A DNA stretch of 35,249 bases from a bacterium (GTDB lineage Bacteria; CSSED10-310; JAFGSJ01): contig JAFGSJ010000087.1 of the NCBI GenBank assembly GCA_016934675.1, forward strand, positions 1 through 35,249, in the 5' to 3' direction. The number at the start of each line of letters is the position of its first letter. Within the stretch, counting starts at the first letter, position 1. Position numbers and translations under genes: made by a program. Under the pieces are notes generated by a model, which saw nothing but the letters and a program-made list of their open reading frames with translations, was not told where the DNA came from and made no database searches. Positions 1-7,751 of this stretch are shown piece after piece.

Positions 1-415
1 ATAATCTGGTTGCTTGTGAGCTACCAGATTTTAGGGCAAAAAAAAGAAGATGTCAATTTTCGATCATTTTTTTGTCGCACACCCATCAAGATGAAAGGGG
101 TCGAGGCCGTGGGCCGAGATCGAGATCGCGGAAGGGTATCCCTTTCACAGTTGCAGTGGTCCCCGAAAACGTCTGTCTTGTGTTGACAACGACACCGTCC
201 TGTTGATCAATGTTAAATCGACCTGAAAAATCGACCTGCGTGTATATCTCGAATGAGCGAATGCCGTTCATTGGCATCGCAGAGTATCTGCTCGGGTGAT
301 TTTTTCGCGAGAGTCGCTACAAAACGGGTGCAAGACTTGTGTTTCTTGAGAGCTGTTATACTCATTAGTATATTTCTTTACGACGTCTGACGGTTGACAA
401 TCCGGGGAGGACATC
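1..415. other. Intergenic region upstream of serS
   Basis: I see no convincing gene here. At 3-30 there is an inverted repeat (AATCTGGT...ACCAGATT, with an inner GC pair and a T-T mismatch). It is not followed by a T-run on the plus strand, and on the minus strand the sequence after it lies outside the window. A second hairpin lies at 257-280 (ATGCC/GGCAT extended by GCG/CGC with one bulged A). I looked for a T-box leader ahead of serS and did not find the conserved antiterminator sequence. Short open frames on the minus strand lack ribosome binding sites. Confidence 0.5.
354..362 (+). promoter_or_regulatory. Possible extended -10 promoter for serS
   Basis: TGTTATACT reads as an extended -10 element (TG, one base, TATACT), about 54 bases before the serS start codon. 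No good -35 hexamer is present at the normal distance, which is tolerable for extended -10 promoters. Prediction by eye only. Confidence 0.35.
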
Positions 416-1708
416 ATGCTGGATATGAAGTTTATCAGGGACAATATGGAGGCGATCGAGACGAAGATCAGGGAGAGGCGGTTGGAGATAGACCTCTCTG
501 ATTTCATACAGCTCGATGGTGATCGGCGGCGTTATTTGGCTGAATCGGATAGTTTGAGGTATCAGAAGAACCTGACTTCACAGAAGATCGCGGACCTGAA
601 GCGGGACCGCAGGGATGCCAGTGCGGAAATTGCCGAGATGAAGCTGGTGTCCCAGAAGATCAAGGAGTTGGATGAGCAGTTACGGGTGGTCAATGAATCG
701 CTCGAGACGATCCTGATCAATCTGCCCAACATACATCATGCCTCGGTCCCGATTGGTGCGAGCGATGCGGACAATGTCCGGGTTCGGACCTGGGGGACGC
801 CGCCTGTTCTTGATTTCGAGCCCAAACCGCACTGGGAGTTGGGCGAGCAACTGCGCTGCATCCATTTCAAGGAAGCGGTCCGCATGGCCGGCTCGCGTTT
901 TTCGCTGCTGGCTGGTCCGGCGGCCAGGCTCGAGCGTGCTCTGATCAATTTCATGCTCGATGTACATACGAATGAGCATGGTTATCGTGAGATCATTCCA
1001 CCTTTCATAGTGAATGAGAACGCCATGATCGGGACCGGGCAATTGCCGCATCTGCGTGAGGACCTCTTTAAAATCGAAGGCAGTGATCATTACCTGATTC
1101 CGACCGCCGAGGTGCCGTTGACCAATATTCATCGGGAGGAGATACTGGATGAGAGCGTTCTGCCCTTGCGTTATGTGGCTTATACACCCTGTTTTCGGCG
1201 GGAAGCCGGTTCCTGGGGCAAGGACACGCGGGGCCTGATCCGGGTCCACCAGTTCAACAAGGTCGAACTGGTCAAAATCGTCCGGCCCGAGGACTCGTAT
1301 GATGAGCTCGAACTCCTGGTCAAAGATGCGGAACGCATCCTGCAATTACTCGAATTACCGTATCAGGTCATGGAGTTGTGCTCGGCTGACCTCAGTTTCT
1401 CGGCGGCCAAATGTTACGATCTCGAGGTCTGGATCGAAACGCAGAAACGTTATCGTGAGGTCTCGTCCTGCAGTAATTTCGAAGATTATCAGGCCCGTCG
1501 GGCCCAGATTCGGTATCGGGCCAAGGAATCGGGCAAGACCGAGCTGGTCCATACCTTGAATGGGTCTGGTCTGGCCATTGGTCGGACCCTGGTCGCCCTG
1601 TTCGAGAATAATCAGAACCGGGATGGAACGATTCGCATTCCCAAGGTGTTACAACCTTATCTGGGCGGGCTCGAATTGATAACGCCGGACCAGGGGCGGG
1701 GCGTTTGA
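416..1708 (+). CDS. serS: Seryl-tRNA synthetase
   Basis: Charges tRNA-Ser with serine in the cytoplasm. At 430 residues it has normal length for bacterial SerS. The N-terminal 110 or so residues form the charged, helical tRNA-binding arm. The class II catalytic core follows: the TAEVPLTN segment, motif 2 around FRREAGSWGKDTRGLIRVHQF, and motif 3 at GSGLAIGRTLVALFE near the C-terminus. The ATG at 416 gives the family-typical MLD start and follows GGGGAGG at good spacing; an alternative ATG three codons on is less likely. Four serine tRNA genes follow directly downstream, so enzyme and substrates sit together. The start of the family core and all catalytic motifs are intact. Confidence 0.97.
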   Translation: MLDMKFIRDNMEAIETKIRERRLEIDLSDFIQLDGDRRRYLAESDSLRYQKNLTSQKIADLKRDRRDASAEIAEMKLVSQKIKELDEQLRVVNESLETILINLPNIHHASVPIGASDADNVRVRTWGTPPVLDFEPKPHWELGEQLRCIHFKEAVRMAGSRFSLLAGPAARLERALINFMLDVHTNEHGYREIIPPFIVNENAMIGTGQLPHLREDLFKIEGSDHYLIPTAEVPLTNIHREEILDESVLPLRYVAYTPCFRREAGSWGKDTRGLIRVHQFNKVELVKIVRPEDSYDELELLVKDAERILQLLELPYQVMELCSADLSFSAAKCYDLEVWIETQKRYREVSSCSNFEDYQARRAQIRYRAKESGKTELVHTLNGSGLAIGRTLVALFENNQNRDGTIRIPKVLQPYLGGLELITPDQGRGV

Positions 1709-1750
1709 CTTTTCCGATCAGAATTGCTACTAGAATACCGCATTTAGTGC

Positions 1751-1836
1751 GGAGGGATGGCCGAGTGGTTGAAGGCGGCGGTCTTGAAAACCGTTGACCG
1801 AAAGGTCCGTGGGTTCGAATCCTACTCCCTCCGCCA
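1751..1836 (+). tRNA. tRNA-Ser (UGA)
   Basis: Seven-base acceptor stem GGAGGGA/TCCCTCC, discriminator G and an encoded CCA. The anticodon loop CTTGAAA gives anticodon UGA, reading UCA and probably other UCN codons. The long variable arm (GACC-GAAA-GGTC) is typical of class II serine tRNAs. It begins 42 bases after the serS stop codon. Confidence 0.95.
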
Positions 1837-1848
1837 TTTGTATTCTAC

Positions 1849-1876
1849 TTGACTTCACTCATAAATGATGTAAATA
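1849..1876 (+). promoter_or_regulatory. Possible promoter for the downstream tRNA cluster
   Basis: TTGACT, a 16-base spacer and TAAATA lie in the 124-base gap between the first and second tRNA genes. This could drive the tightly spaced tRNA set at 1961-2365. A small hairpin (GCGGC-AGT-GCCGC, 1902-1914) lies in the presumed leader. Weak prediction by eye. Confidence 0.3.
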
Positions 1877-1960
1877 GTATGGGGAAGGATAGTGATCGTT
1901 GGCGGCAGTGCCGCGTGTGACGGTCGGGCTCTTTTAAAGATGAATAGGAGTGTTGCGTGT

Positions 1961-2053
1961 GGAGAGGTGGCCGAGCAGGTCGAAGGCGCTCGCCTGCTAA
2001 GCGAGTCAGGATCGAAAGATGCTGCAAGGGTTCGAATCCCTTCCTCTCCGCCA
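1961..2053 (+). tRNA. tRNA-Ser (GCU)
   Basis: Acceptor stem GGAGAGG/CCTCTCC, discriminator G, encoded CCA. The anticodon stem CTCGC/GCGAG encloses CTGCTAA, giving anticodon GCU for AGC and AGU codons. It has a long class II variable arm. Only nine bases separate it from the next tRNA, so co-transcription is likely. Confidence 0.95.
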
Positions 2054-2062
2054 TTTTTCTCT

Positions 2063-2136
2063 GCGCCCATAGCTCAGATGGATAGAGCGCTTCCCTGCGG
2101 AGGAAGAGGTCGGAGGTTCGAATCCTCTTGGGCGTA
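2063..2136 (+). tRNA. tRNA-Arg (GCG), no encoded CCA
   Basis: All stems pair: acceptor GCGCCCA/TGGGCGT, D stem GCTC/GAGC, anticodon stem CTTCC/GGAAG, T stem GGAGG/CCTCT with the TTCGAAT loop. The anticodon loop CTGCGGA puts GCG at positions 34-36, reading CGC and CGU. From memory, the body resembles bacterial tRNA-Arg(CCG), for example the E. coli loop CTCCGGA, more than tRNA-Arg(ACG). Bacteria normally read CGU/CGC with ACG edited to ICG by TadA, so G34 is unusual. Unlike its four serine neighbours, it ends at A73 followed by T residues, so CCA must be added after transcription. Confidence 0.9.
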
Positions 2137-2153
2137 TTTTGTTTGACACAGTC

Positions 2154-2247
2154 GGAGAGGTACCGAAGCTGGCCGTAACGGGGGCGACTCGAAATCGTCT
2201 TGGCAGTTAACCCTGCCACGTGGGTTCGAATCCCACCCTCTCCGCCA
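2154..2247 (+). tRNA. tRNA-Ser (CGA)
   Basis: Acceptor stem GGAGAGG/CCTCTCC, discriminator G, encoded CCA. The anticodon stem GGCGA/TCGTC encloses CTCGAAA, giving anticodon CGA for UCG. The long variable arm pairs TGGCAG with CTGCCA. Part of the tight cluster with 17-24 base spacers. Confidence 0.95.
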
Positions 2248-2271
2248 TTTCATTATACGAGAAACGAGAAC

Positions 2272-2365
2272 GGAGAGATGTCCGAGCCGGTTTAAGGAGC
2301 ACGATTGGAAATCGTGTGGGTGGCCAAAAACTGCCTCGAGGGTTCGAATCCCTCTCTCTCCGCCA
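2272..2365 (+). tRNA. tRNA-Ser (GGA)
   Basis: Acceptor stem GGAGAGA/TCTCTCC, discriminator G, encoded CCA. The anticodon stem CACGA/TCGTG encloses TTGGAAA, giving anticodon GGA for UCC and UCU. Long class II variable arm. It completes the serine set with UGA, GCU and CGA and is the last tRNA before the SRP RNA. Confidence 0.95.
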
Positions 2366-2433
2366 TCTTTTTCATAGACGGAATGCCTCGACGGCGGTCA
2401 CTTTGGTCGGGGATAGCAATTAGAACATCGCTG

Positions 2434-2701
2434 TGCCATGCTAGACGGGGAATTAGCGGTTCCCTTCGCCCGAACGCTAGAGCGGGGTTGAATTCCCATT
2501 GTAGGCCAGCCATACTGGAGGGCAGTCCCTATTGCGGATGGCGTTGACGATCAGGTCCTGCGCAACAGACGATTACGAACCCGGTCAGGCCCTGACGGGA
2601 GCAGCCGTAAGTAATATGTTCTGTGTGCCGCAGGGTCACCTGGTCTGAGTACATCGAATGGGGGTCGCTTCAGCCAACTGGTTGAAAGTGGGTGCATGGC
2701 T
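2434..2701 (+). ncRNA. ffs: Signal recognition particle RNA, long form with Alu domain
   Basis: RNA scaffold of the signal recognition particle, binding Ffh and targeting nascent membrane and secreted proteins. The S-domain core is clear at about 2586-2650: CCGGTCAGGCCC, a tetraloop, GGGAGCAGCCGTAAG, then TGTGCCGCAGGGTCACCTGG. The 5' part resembles the Alu domain of the long Bacillus/Clostridium RNA (TGCTAGACGGGG, TAGCGGT, GGTTGAATTCCC, and GATCAGGTCCTGCGCAAC before the core). The ends are set by pairing of GCCATGC (2435-2441) with GCATGGC (2694-2700), giving about 268 bases. The apical tetraloop reads UGAC instead of the E. coli GGAA. Exact ends are uncertain by a few bases. Confidence 0.93.
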
Positions 2702-2814
2702 CTTTATTTGAGCTGTCATAATGTAATTGGGCAGAATGAGGAATTTCATTGCCAAGAGACCTGTCCGGTTATCGTTTTTTCGCCGACAGAAACATTGAGA
2801 TTGGGAGGCAATCT

Positions 2815-3450
2815 ATGAGATGCTTCAAAACTATGTTGCTTTTAGTCGGTATCTGCGTATTGGTTGGGTGCTCGAAACAGGCCCCCGATAGTGTTACCAA
2901 GCCCACCGTCCCCATTCCTACCCCGGACCCGGAACGGGCCAGCCTTCAGAATCAGACCTGGGAACTGCAGGCCGAGAATGAGGAATACGGATCGGAAGGT
3001 CTGACCGCCACCACATATACCAGTAGCACGAACCAGGCTATCGTTCGCCAGGTCATCAAAAATTCTCAGGGCACGATTGTTCGTGAAATAATCACCGTCG
3101 AGGGCATTCCCCGGTTTGATATCACATATGACGACACAGGTGCGATTGCTTCTATCGTCAAATCGGCTCCCTCAGGGTTATCCTCGGAAGTGTCATATTA
3201 CCCGAATGGGCAGAAAAAGGCAGAATGGACCACTCAGCAGAACGGTGAGAGAATCGGTCAGGGCTGGAACAAAGCCGGGAAACTCATCACCGAAGATCAT
3301 CTGGATAAGGGTAAATATATCTCAGCGAAACGCTGGTATGATAACGGTGTGCTAAGATACGAGGCCACGTTCAAGAATGGTCGGCCACAACTCCGGATTT
3401 TCTATAAACCGGACGGGACCGTCGAGAAGAAGGTCCGTGGCAGGCGTTAG
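2815..3450 (+). CDS. Predicted lipoprotein with MORN-type (YwqK-like) repeats
   Basis: A 211-residue exported lipoprotein of unknown role. The ATG at 2815 follows GGGAGG with six bases between, better than the upstream in-frame ATG at 2749. Residues 1-19 form a lipoprotein signal peptide ending in LVGC, with Cys19 as the likely lipidation site; Lgt and LspA, encoded in this window, would process it. After a Pro/Thr-rich linker the C-terminal half carries short repeats such as SYYPNGQKKAEW, GWNKAGKLITE, RWYDNGVLRYEATFKNG and IFYKPDGTVEKK. These match the MORN_2 variant in YwqK-type proteins. Such repeats are structural and do not define a function. It stands between the SRP RNA and dnaX and may share transcription with neither. 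Confidence 0.8.
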   Translation: MRCFKTMLLLVGICVLVGCSKQAPDSVTKPTVPIPTPDPERASLQNQTWELQAENEEYGSEGLTATTYTSSTNQAIVRQVIKNSQGTIVREIITVEGIPRFDITYDDTGAIASIVKSAPSGLSSEVSYYPNGQKKAEWTTQQNGERIGQGWNKAGKLITEDHLDKGKYISAKRWYDNGVLRYEATFKNGRPQLRIFYKPDGTVEKKVRGRR

Positions 3451-3542
3451 GTTAGAACCAGGTCCGGTTTGCCTGAAGGGACAGCTTGTCAATACTTATG
3501 TTTGCTCTACGTTGAAACGATCGTGAGAAGGAATTGATTTCG

Positions 3543-5468
3543 ATGGAGCACTATCTTGTTCTTGCTCGAAAATACAGGCCCAGTCTTTTTGCTGATATCG
3601 TGGGTCAACCCCATGTTGTCAAAACGTTGAAAAATGCTCTGCGCAGCAAACGGCTCGGGCATTCTTTCCTTTTTTCCGGTCCGCGTGGCATCGGTAAAAC
3701 GACCACGGCCCGCATCCTGGCCAAGGCTCTCAACTGCGCATCAGGACCGGCTGAGGAGCCCTGTAACGAATGCGAACACTGTCGTGAGATTACGGCAGGT
3801 TCAGCCCTGGACGTCTTCGAGATCGATGGTGCTTCCAACAATAGTGTCGAGGACATCCGCCAGATCAGGGAACGGGTCCAGTACAACCCGACCAAGAGTC
3901 GTTACAAGATATATATCATTGATGAAGTCCACATGCTCTCGAATTCAGCCTTCAATGCACTGTTAAAAACACTCGAGGAGCCGCCTGCTCACGTCATCTT
4001 CATGTTCGCCACGACCGAGGTCCATAAAATCCCGATTACCATCATTTCCCGCTGTCAGCATTATGAACTGAGATTATTGACCGTATCGGAAATTACAGCT
4101 TCTTGTCAGAAAATCCTCGAGTCCGAACATATTTCCTGCTCTTCCGCAGCGTTGCGCATGATTGCCCGGGCCGCGGAGGGAAGCCTGCGTGATGCACAGA
4201 GCCTGCTCGATCAGATCATCAATATCAGCGGGCAGAACATCGGACTCGACGATGTCCGTTTCGCCCTCGGTGCGGCTGACCCGGACCTTCTTACCCGACT
4301 CCTGTCGGCTATCGTCTCGGGCGAAGCCGAGCAGATACTGCTGATCATCGATCAATTTGCAGCGACCGGTTACGATCTCTATCAATTATGTAAAGACCTG
4401 ATCTATTCTTTTCGAAACCTATTGATGATCAGTCTTGTCTCGAAACCGCAGGAAATTCTCGATTTATCCGAAGACGAACATCAGGAATTGAAAAAAATCA
4501 CCCAGAACTGCTCGATCGACCATCTCGAGTTCGCTCTGTATACCTTGACTGAACTTGAAAACACGATCAAAGGGGCGACCTATCCTCGTTTTCTGCTCGA
4601 GACGACCGTGATCAGGATCGCACGTTATGCCGATCTTGTCCCGGTAACGGATATACTCAAACGGCTCGATCATCTCAAGCAGAGTTTGCTCGATAACGGC
4701 CTGGGACAGCTCACCGAGACTACGCCGACTTCCCCGGTCTCACAGCCGCTCAAGACGAAGTCCGGCTTACAGGAGAATTCTCGACAAGAAGCGGACCATG
4801 TTCACACACAGCCTGATCTTTCATCTGACCAGATCGAGTCTGACGACAGACCGGTTGGATCGGTTGAAGAGCGAGTCCCTGAGGATGACGAACGAACGGG
4901 ACTTCCGGAAGCTAGTCCACTCGAGGACCTGTCTGTTTCACCTGATGAACAGGACAGCGGTCCGGACCAGACAGAGACGCCTGATCCTGATAATTCCGAA
5001 GCAGACCAGGCCGGTCTGGTCCGGGAAATCCCGAATATCGATCCCGAACAGGTAACCGGCACCTGGGTCGAAACAGTCAAGCGGATTGGTGAAAGCAAAC
5101 AATCGCTGGCCATGGTCCTCGAAAATTGTTTTCTCATTTCATGTGATCAGAACAGTTTTGTACTGGCTATCCGCAAAGAGGATGAATTGTCTTGGAAAAT
5201 GCTGGATGATCGAAACAATCAGGCCCTGGTCATGATGACTTTTGCCAACCTGGCCGGATTCAGGCCGAAATTGGAACTGGCTTGCTACGATGATTCCCGC
5301 CCCGGTTACTCGATCCAGGTCGAGACGAAAAAGCGGGAACAGGAACGCTTTCAGGAACTCCAGGAGCATGTCCTGAAAAAACCATATATCCAGCAGACAC
5401 TGGACCTGTTCGAGGGGAAAATCAGCTCGATTATCGAGTGCGACACTTCTGAAGGAGAAGGAGAGTGA
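3543..5468 (+). CDS. dnaX: DNA polymerase III subunit gamma/tau (clamp loader)
   Basis: ATPase of the replicative clamp loader, which opens the sliding clamp and links polymerase cores. In the 641-residue product, Walker A is GPRGIGKT (residues 46-53), the zinc-binding cysteines are C65, C74, C77 and C80, Walker B is DEVH (127-130), and an SRC sensor follows. After about residue 370 comes an acidic, Ser/Pro/Asp-rich linker and a C-terminal domain expected for tau. I chose the ATG at 3543 because AAGGA lies ten bases before it; an in-frame TTG at 3534 is too close to that site. It overlaps ybaB by four bases. A run of seven A at about 4487 is not a convincing gamma frameshift site. Confidence 0.95.
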   Translation: MEHYLVLARKYRPSLFADIVGQPHVVKTLKNALRSKRLGHSFLFSGPRGIGKTTTARILAKALNCASGPAEEPCNECEHCREITAGSALDVFEIDGASNNSVEDIRQIRERVQYNPTKSRYKIYIIDEVHMLSNSAFNALLKTLEEPPAHVIFMFATTEVHKIPITIISRCQHYELRLLTVSEITASCQKILESEHISCSSAALRMIARAAEGSLRDAQSLLDQIINISGQNIGLDDVRFALGAADPDLLTRLLSAIVSGEAEQILLIIDQFAATGYDLYQLCKDLIYSFRNLLMISLVSKPQEILDLSEDEHQELKKITQNCSIDHLEFALYTLTELENTIKGATYPRFLLETTVIRIARYADLVPVTDILKRLDHLKQSLLDNGLGQLTETTPTSPVSQPLKTKSGLQENSRQEADHVHTQPDLSSDQIESDDRPVGSVEERVPEDDERTGLPEASPLEDLSVSPDEQDSGPDQTETPDPDNSEADQAGLVREIPNIDPEQVTGTWVETVKRIGESKQSLAMVLENCFLISCDQNSFVLAIRKEDELSWKMLDDRNNQALVMMTFANLAGFRPKLELACYDDSRPGYSIQVETKKREQERFQELQEHVLKKPYIQQTLDLFEGKISSIIECDTSEGEGE

Positions 5469-5782
5469 AAGGCTTCAATCTGAATTTCATTAAGGAGGCC
5501 AAGGAAATGGCCTCGAAACTGGAACAAACCAAGGATGAGTTGAAGAATCGGACCGTAAGCGTCGAGGTTGGGGGAGGTATGGTCCGCGTGACGGCCAATG
5601 GCCAACAACAGATCGTCAGCCTGAACATTGAAAGGGAAGTCATCAATCCCGACGATCAGGATTTACTCGAAGACCTTATTCTCTCCGGCGTTAACGAAGC
5701 ATTACGCAAATCGCTTGAATTGGCGGCTGAGGAGATGTCAAAAATCACCGGCGGTTTTAAAATTCCAGGATTGACCTCGTAG
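5465..5782 (+). CDS. ybaB: YbaB/EbfC family nucleoid-associated protein
   Basis: Small (105 residues) dimeric DNA-binding protein of the YbaB/EbfC family. It shows the usual pattern: helical N-terminus, then VSVEVGGGMVRVTANGQQQIVSLNI, then a helical C-terminus rich in Leu and Glu. Translation starts at GTG, whose bases overlap the dnaX stop codon, and the purine-rich GAAGGAGAAGGAG just upstream is a strong ribosome binding site, so the two genes are translationally coupled. The dnaX-ybaB-recR order is widespread in bacteria. Confidence 0.93.
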   Translation: MKGFNLNFIKEAKEMASKLEQTKDELKNRTVSVEVGGGMVRVTANGQQQIVSLNIEREVINPDDQDLLEDLILSGVNEALRKSLELAAEEMSKITGGFKIPGLTS

Positions 5783-5860
5783 GATCTCCGCTTCGGTCCT
5801 GAAAAAATTCAACTTTGGGAATGCTGGTTCCCGGCTTTCCTGATTAGTAGACGAGACATT

Positions 5861-6469
5861 ATGGTTGCAGGATATCCACGCAGTTTGGCAAAATTGATCG
5901 ATGTGCTCAAAAAACTGCCCGGCATCGGGCACAAAACCGCACAGAGACTCGCTTTTTATATCATGAAACTCGACCAGGCCAAAGCCACTGAATTGGCCCA
6001 GGCCATCCTGGATGTTCGTAAGGACCTGGTTTACTGTTCGCAGTGTTTTATCCTGACTGATAAAGACCCGTGCGATATCTGCTCTGATCCACGGCGAGAC
6101 CACTCGCTCATCCTGGTCGTCGAAGAACTGCAAGATTTTCTGACTATCGAGCGGATGGGTGAATTTAAAGGGGTGTATCATATTCTGGGTGGCTCCATCT
6201 CACCGCTCGAAGGCCGGACGCCCGATGATCTCAAAATCAGGGAATTAATCCAACGACTTCACCAGGACCCGTCGGCCCGGGAAGTTATCCTGGCCACCAA
6301 TCCGAATGTCGAAGGTGAGGCGACGGCGATATATCTGGCCCGTATGCTGAAACCGTTGGGCGTGAAGATCACCCGAATAGCCCGCGGTCTGCCTGTGGGC
6401 GCTGATATCGAATTTGCAGATGAAATGACCATGTTGCGTGCCCTCGAGGGACGCCAGGAAATAACGTGA
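5861..6469 (+). CDS. recR: Recombination mediator protein RecR
   Basis: With RecO (and RecF) it loads RecA onto gapped DNA during repair. At 202 residues it has normal length. The N-terminus holds the helix-hairpin-helix segment LKKLPGIGHKTAQRLA (residues 17-32). The C4 zinc finger uses C59, C62, C71 and C74. The Toprim domain begins at ILVVEELQDF (84-93), and the conserved ATNPNVEGEATAIYLARML and RIARGLPVGADIEF segments follow. Start ATG at 5861 matches the family N-terminus, though the ribosome binding site is weak. It lies 78 bases after ybaB on the same strand. Confidence 0.96.
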   Translation: MVAGYPRSLAKLIDVLKKLPGIGHKTAQRLAFYIMKLDQAKATELAQAILDVRKDLVYCSQCFILTDKDPCDICSDPRRDHSLILVVEELQDFLTIERMGEFKGVYHILGGSISPLEGRTPDDLKIRELIQRLHQDPSAREVILATNPNVEGEATAIYLARMLKPLGVKITRIARGLPVGADIEFADEMTMLRALEGRQEIT

Positions 6470-6563
6470 CCGAAACAGTCCCATACGGGGACGACAATCT
6501 TACATCAGAACAGAGGTCAGCCCGTTACAATCGTTGAATCTAAAGATTTTTCAGAAAAAAGAG

Positions 6564-6593
6564 TTGATTATTTCAGGAGGATTGATATATAAT
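6564..6593 (+). promoter_or_regulatory. Probable sigma-70-type promoter for mglBA
   Basis: TTGATT and a perfect TATAAT are separated by 18 bases, about 60 bases before the mglB start codon, in the gap after recR. This suggests mglB-mglA has its own promoter separate from the dnaX-recR unit. Confidence 0.55.
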
Positions 6594-6653
6594 ATCACCT
6601 TGAGGTATCGGTGGATTTTCGACCAGTGAGGGACATAAGGGAGGTGAAATACT

Positions 6654-7145
6654 GTGGTTGGTTCTGACATGATTATGTATGAGGAGGAGTTCAATTCAAT
6701 CAATGATATCATCTCGAGACTCCACTCGAACTCGAATGCCAAAATCGTCTTCCTTGTGGATAAAAACGGTCAATTGATCGCTTCATATGGTGAGACGGAA
6801 AACATCGATACTACATCGTTAGCCTCACTGGCTGCCGGTAACATTGCCGCCACCGGCGGTCTGGCCCAACTCCTGGGTGAAAAAGAATTCTCGATTCTTT
6901 TTCATGAAGGCGAACGTGATAACCTTCATATCTCAATTGTGGGCCAGAGAGGTATCCTGGTCGTTATCTTTGATGATCGCTCGTCTCTCGGACTCGTCAG
7001 ACTACGCGTGAAAAAGGCCGCGGACGAATTAGGAGAAGTCTTCCAGAAGATTTCCGAAAAAGTTGAAAAAGGTATCGGCGGAGAAGGTTTTGAATCGCCC
7101 TTTGCCGAAATTACAGACGAAGATATTGACGCACTGTTCAGCTAA
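6654..7145 (+). CDS. mglB: Roadblock/LC7 protein, MglB-like GTPase-activating partner
   Basis: A 163-residue Roadblock/LC7-domain protein. In Myxococcus and Thermus, MglB is the GAP for MglA and helps set cell polarity. The domain spans about residues 10-135, with IVFLVDKNGQLIASYG, the LASLAAGNIAATGGLAQLLGE helix, and FHEGERDNLHISIVGQRGILVVIFDDRSSLG. No signal peptide or membrane segment is visible. The GTG at 6654 is preferred because GGGAGGTG lies seven bases upstream; ATG at 6669 is an alternative. It ends 15 bases before mglA, and this pairing is the main support for the MglB assignment over generic Roadblock proteins. Confidence 0.85.
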   Translation: MVGSDMIMYEEEFNSINDIISRLHSNSNAKIVFLVDKNGQLIASYGETENIDTTSLASLAAGNIAATGGLAQLLGEKEFSILFHEGERDNLHISIVGQRGILVVIFDDRSSLGLVRLRVKKAADELGEVFQKISEKVEKGIGGEGFESPFAEITDEDIDALFS

Positions 7146-7160
7146 CCAGAAGAGATTACA

Positions 7161-7751
7161 TTGTCTTTCATAAATTATTCATCGCGAGAAATTAATTGTA
7201 AGATCGTTTATTACGGGCCCGGACTGTGTGGCAAGACCACAAATCTGCAATGTATTTATGATAAAACCAACCCTGATGCCAAGGGCAAGATGATCTCACT
7301 CGCTACCGAGACTGACCGGACCCTTTTTTTTGACTTCCTCCCCCTCGAACTTGGCCGCATTCGCGGCTTCAAAACTCGTTTCCATCTTTATACCGTGCCC
7401 GGTCAGGTCTTTTACGATGCGTCCCGTAAATTGATTCTCAAGGGAGTTGACGGGGTCATTTTCGTAGCGGATTCTCAGATCGAGCGTATGGAGGCCAATA
7501 TCGAGAGTCTGCAAAATCTCGAGCAGAACTTGTCCGAACAGGGCTATGATATCAATAAAATCCCCTTTGTCATGCAGTATAACAAACGAGACCTGCCCAA
7601 TGTCGTCCCTCTCAAGGACCTGCAAGCCGAACTGAATGTCAACCTCTATGCTCCTTGGTTCGAGGCGATCGCCACCAACGGATTGGGCGTGTTCGATACG
7701 CTCAAGGCCAACGCCAAACTGGTCCTGAACGAATTGAAAAAGAATACCTGA
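7161..7751 (+). CDS. mglA: MglA-like small Ras-family GTPase
   Basis: Bacterial small GTPase of the MglA class (196 residues) that switches between GTP and GDP states to place motility or polarity proteins at cell poles. P-loop GPGLCGKTT is at residues 19-27, the switch 2 region reads TVPGQ (78-82), which is usual in MglA, and the guanine-specificity motif NKRD is at 141-144. It starts at TTG with a purine-rich AGAAGAGA upstream; the MSFINYSSREINCKIVYYGPG start matches the family. Which motility or cell-shape system it serves is not visible in this window. Confidence 0.92.
   Translation: MSFINYSSREINCKIVYYGPGLCGKTTNLQCIYDKTNPDAKGKMISLATETDRTLFFDFLPLELGRIRGFKTRFHLYTVPGQVFYDASRKLILKGVDGVIFVADSQIERMEANIESLQNLEQNLSEQGYDINKIPFVMQYNKRDLPNVVPLKDLQAELNVNLYAPWFEAIATNGLGVFDTLKANAKLVLNELKKNT

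Noticed and set aside
86..277. 63-residue minus-strand frame upstream of serS
   Set aside because: No ribosome binding site, no recognisable family, low-complexity end; no independent support.
1845..2547. Open frames across the tRNA and SRP RNA genes
   Set aside because: They translate structured RNA genes on both strands and have no ribosome binding sites.
4487..4493. Run of seven A in dnaX as a programmed frameshift site for a gamma product
   Set aside because: It falls near residue 315, before the end of the clamp-loader core, and has no clear downstream hairpin; a product ending there would lack part of domain III.
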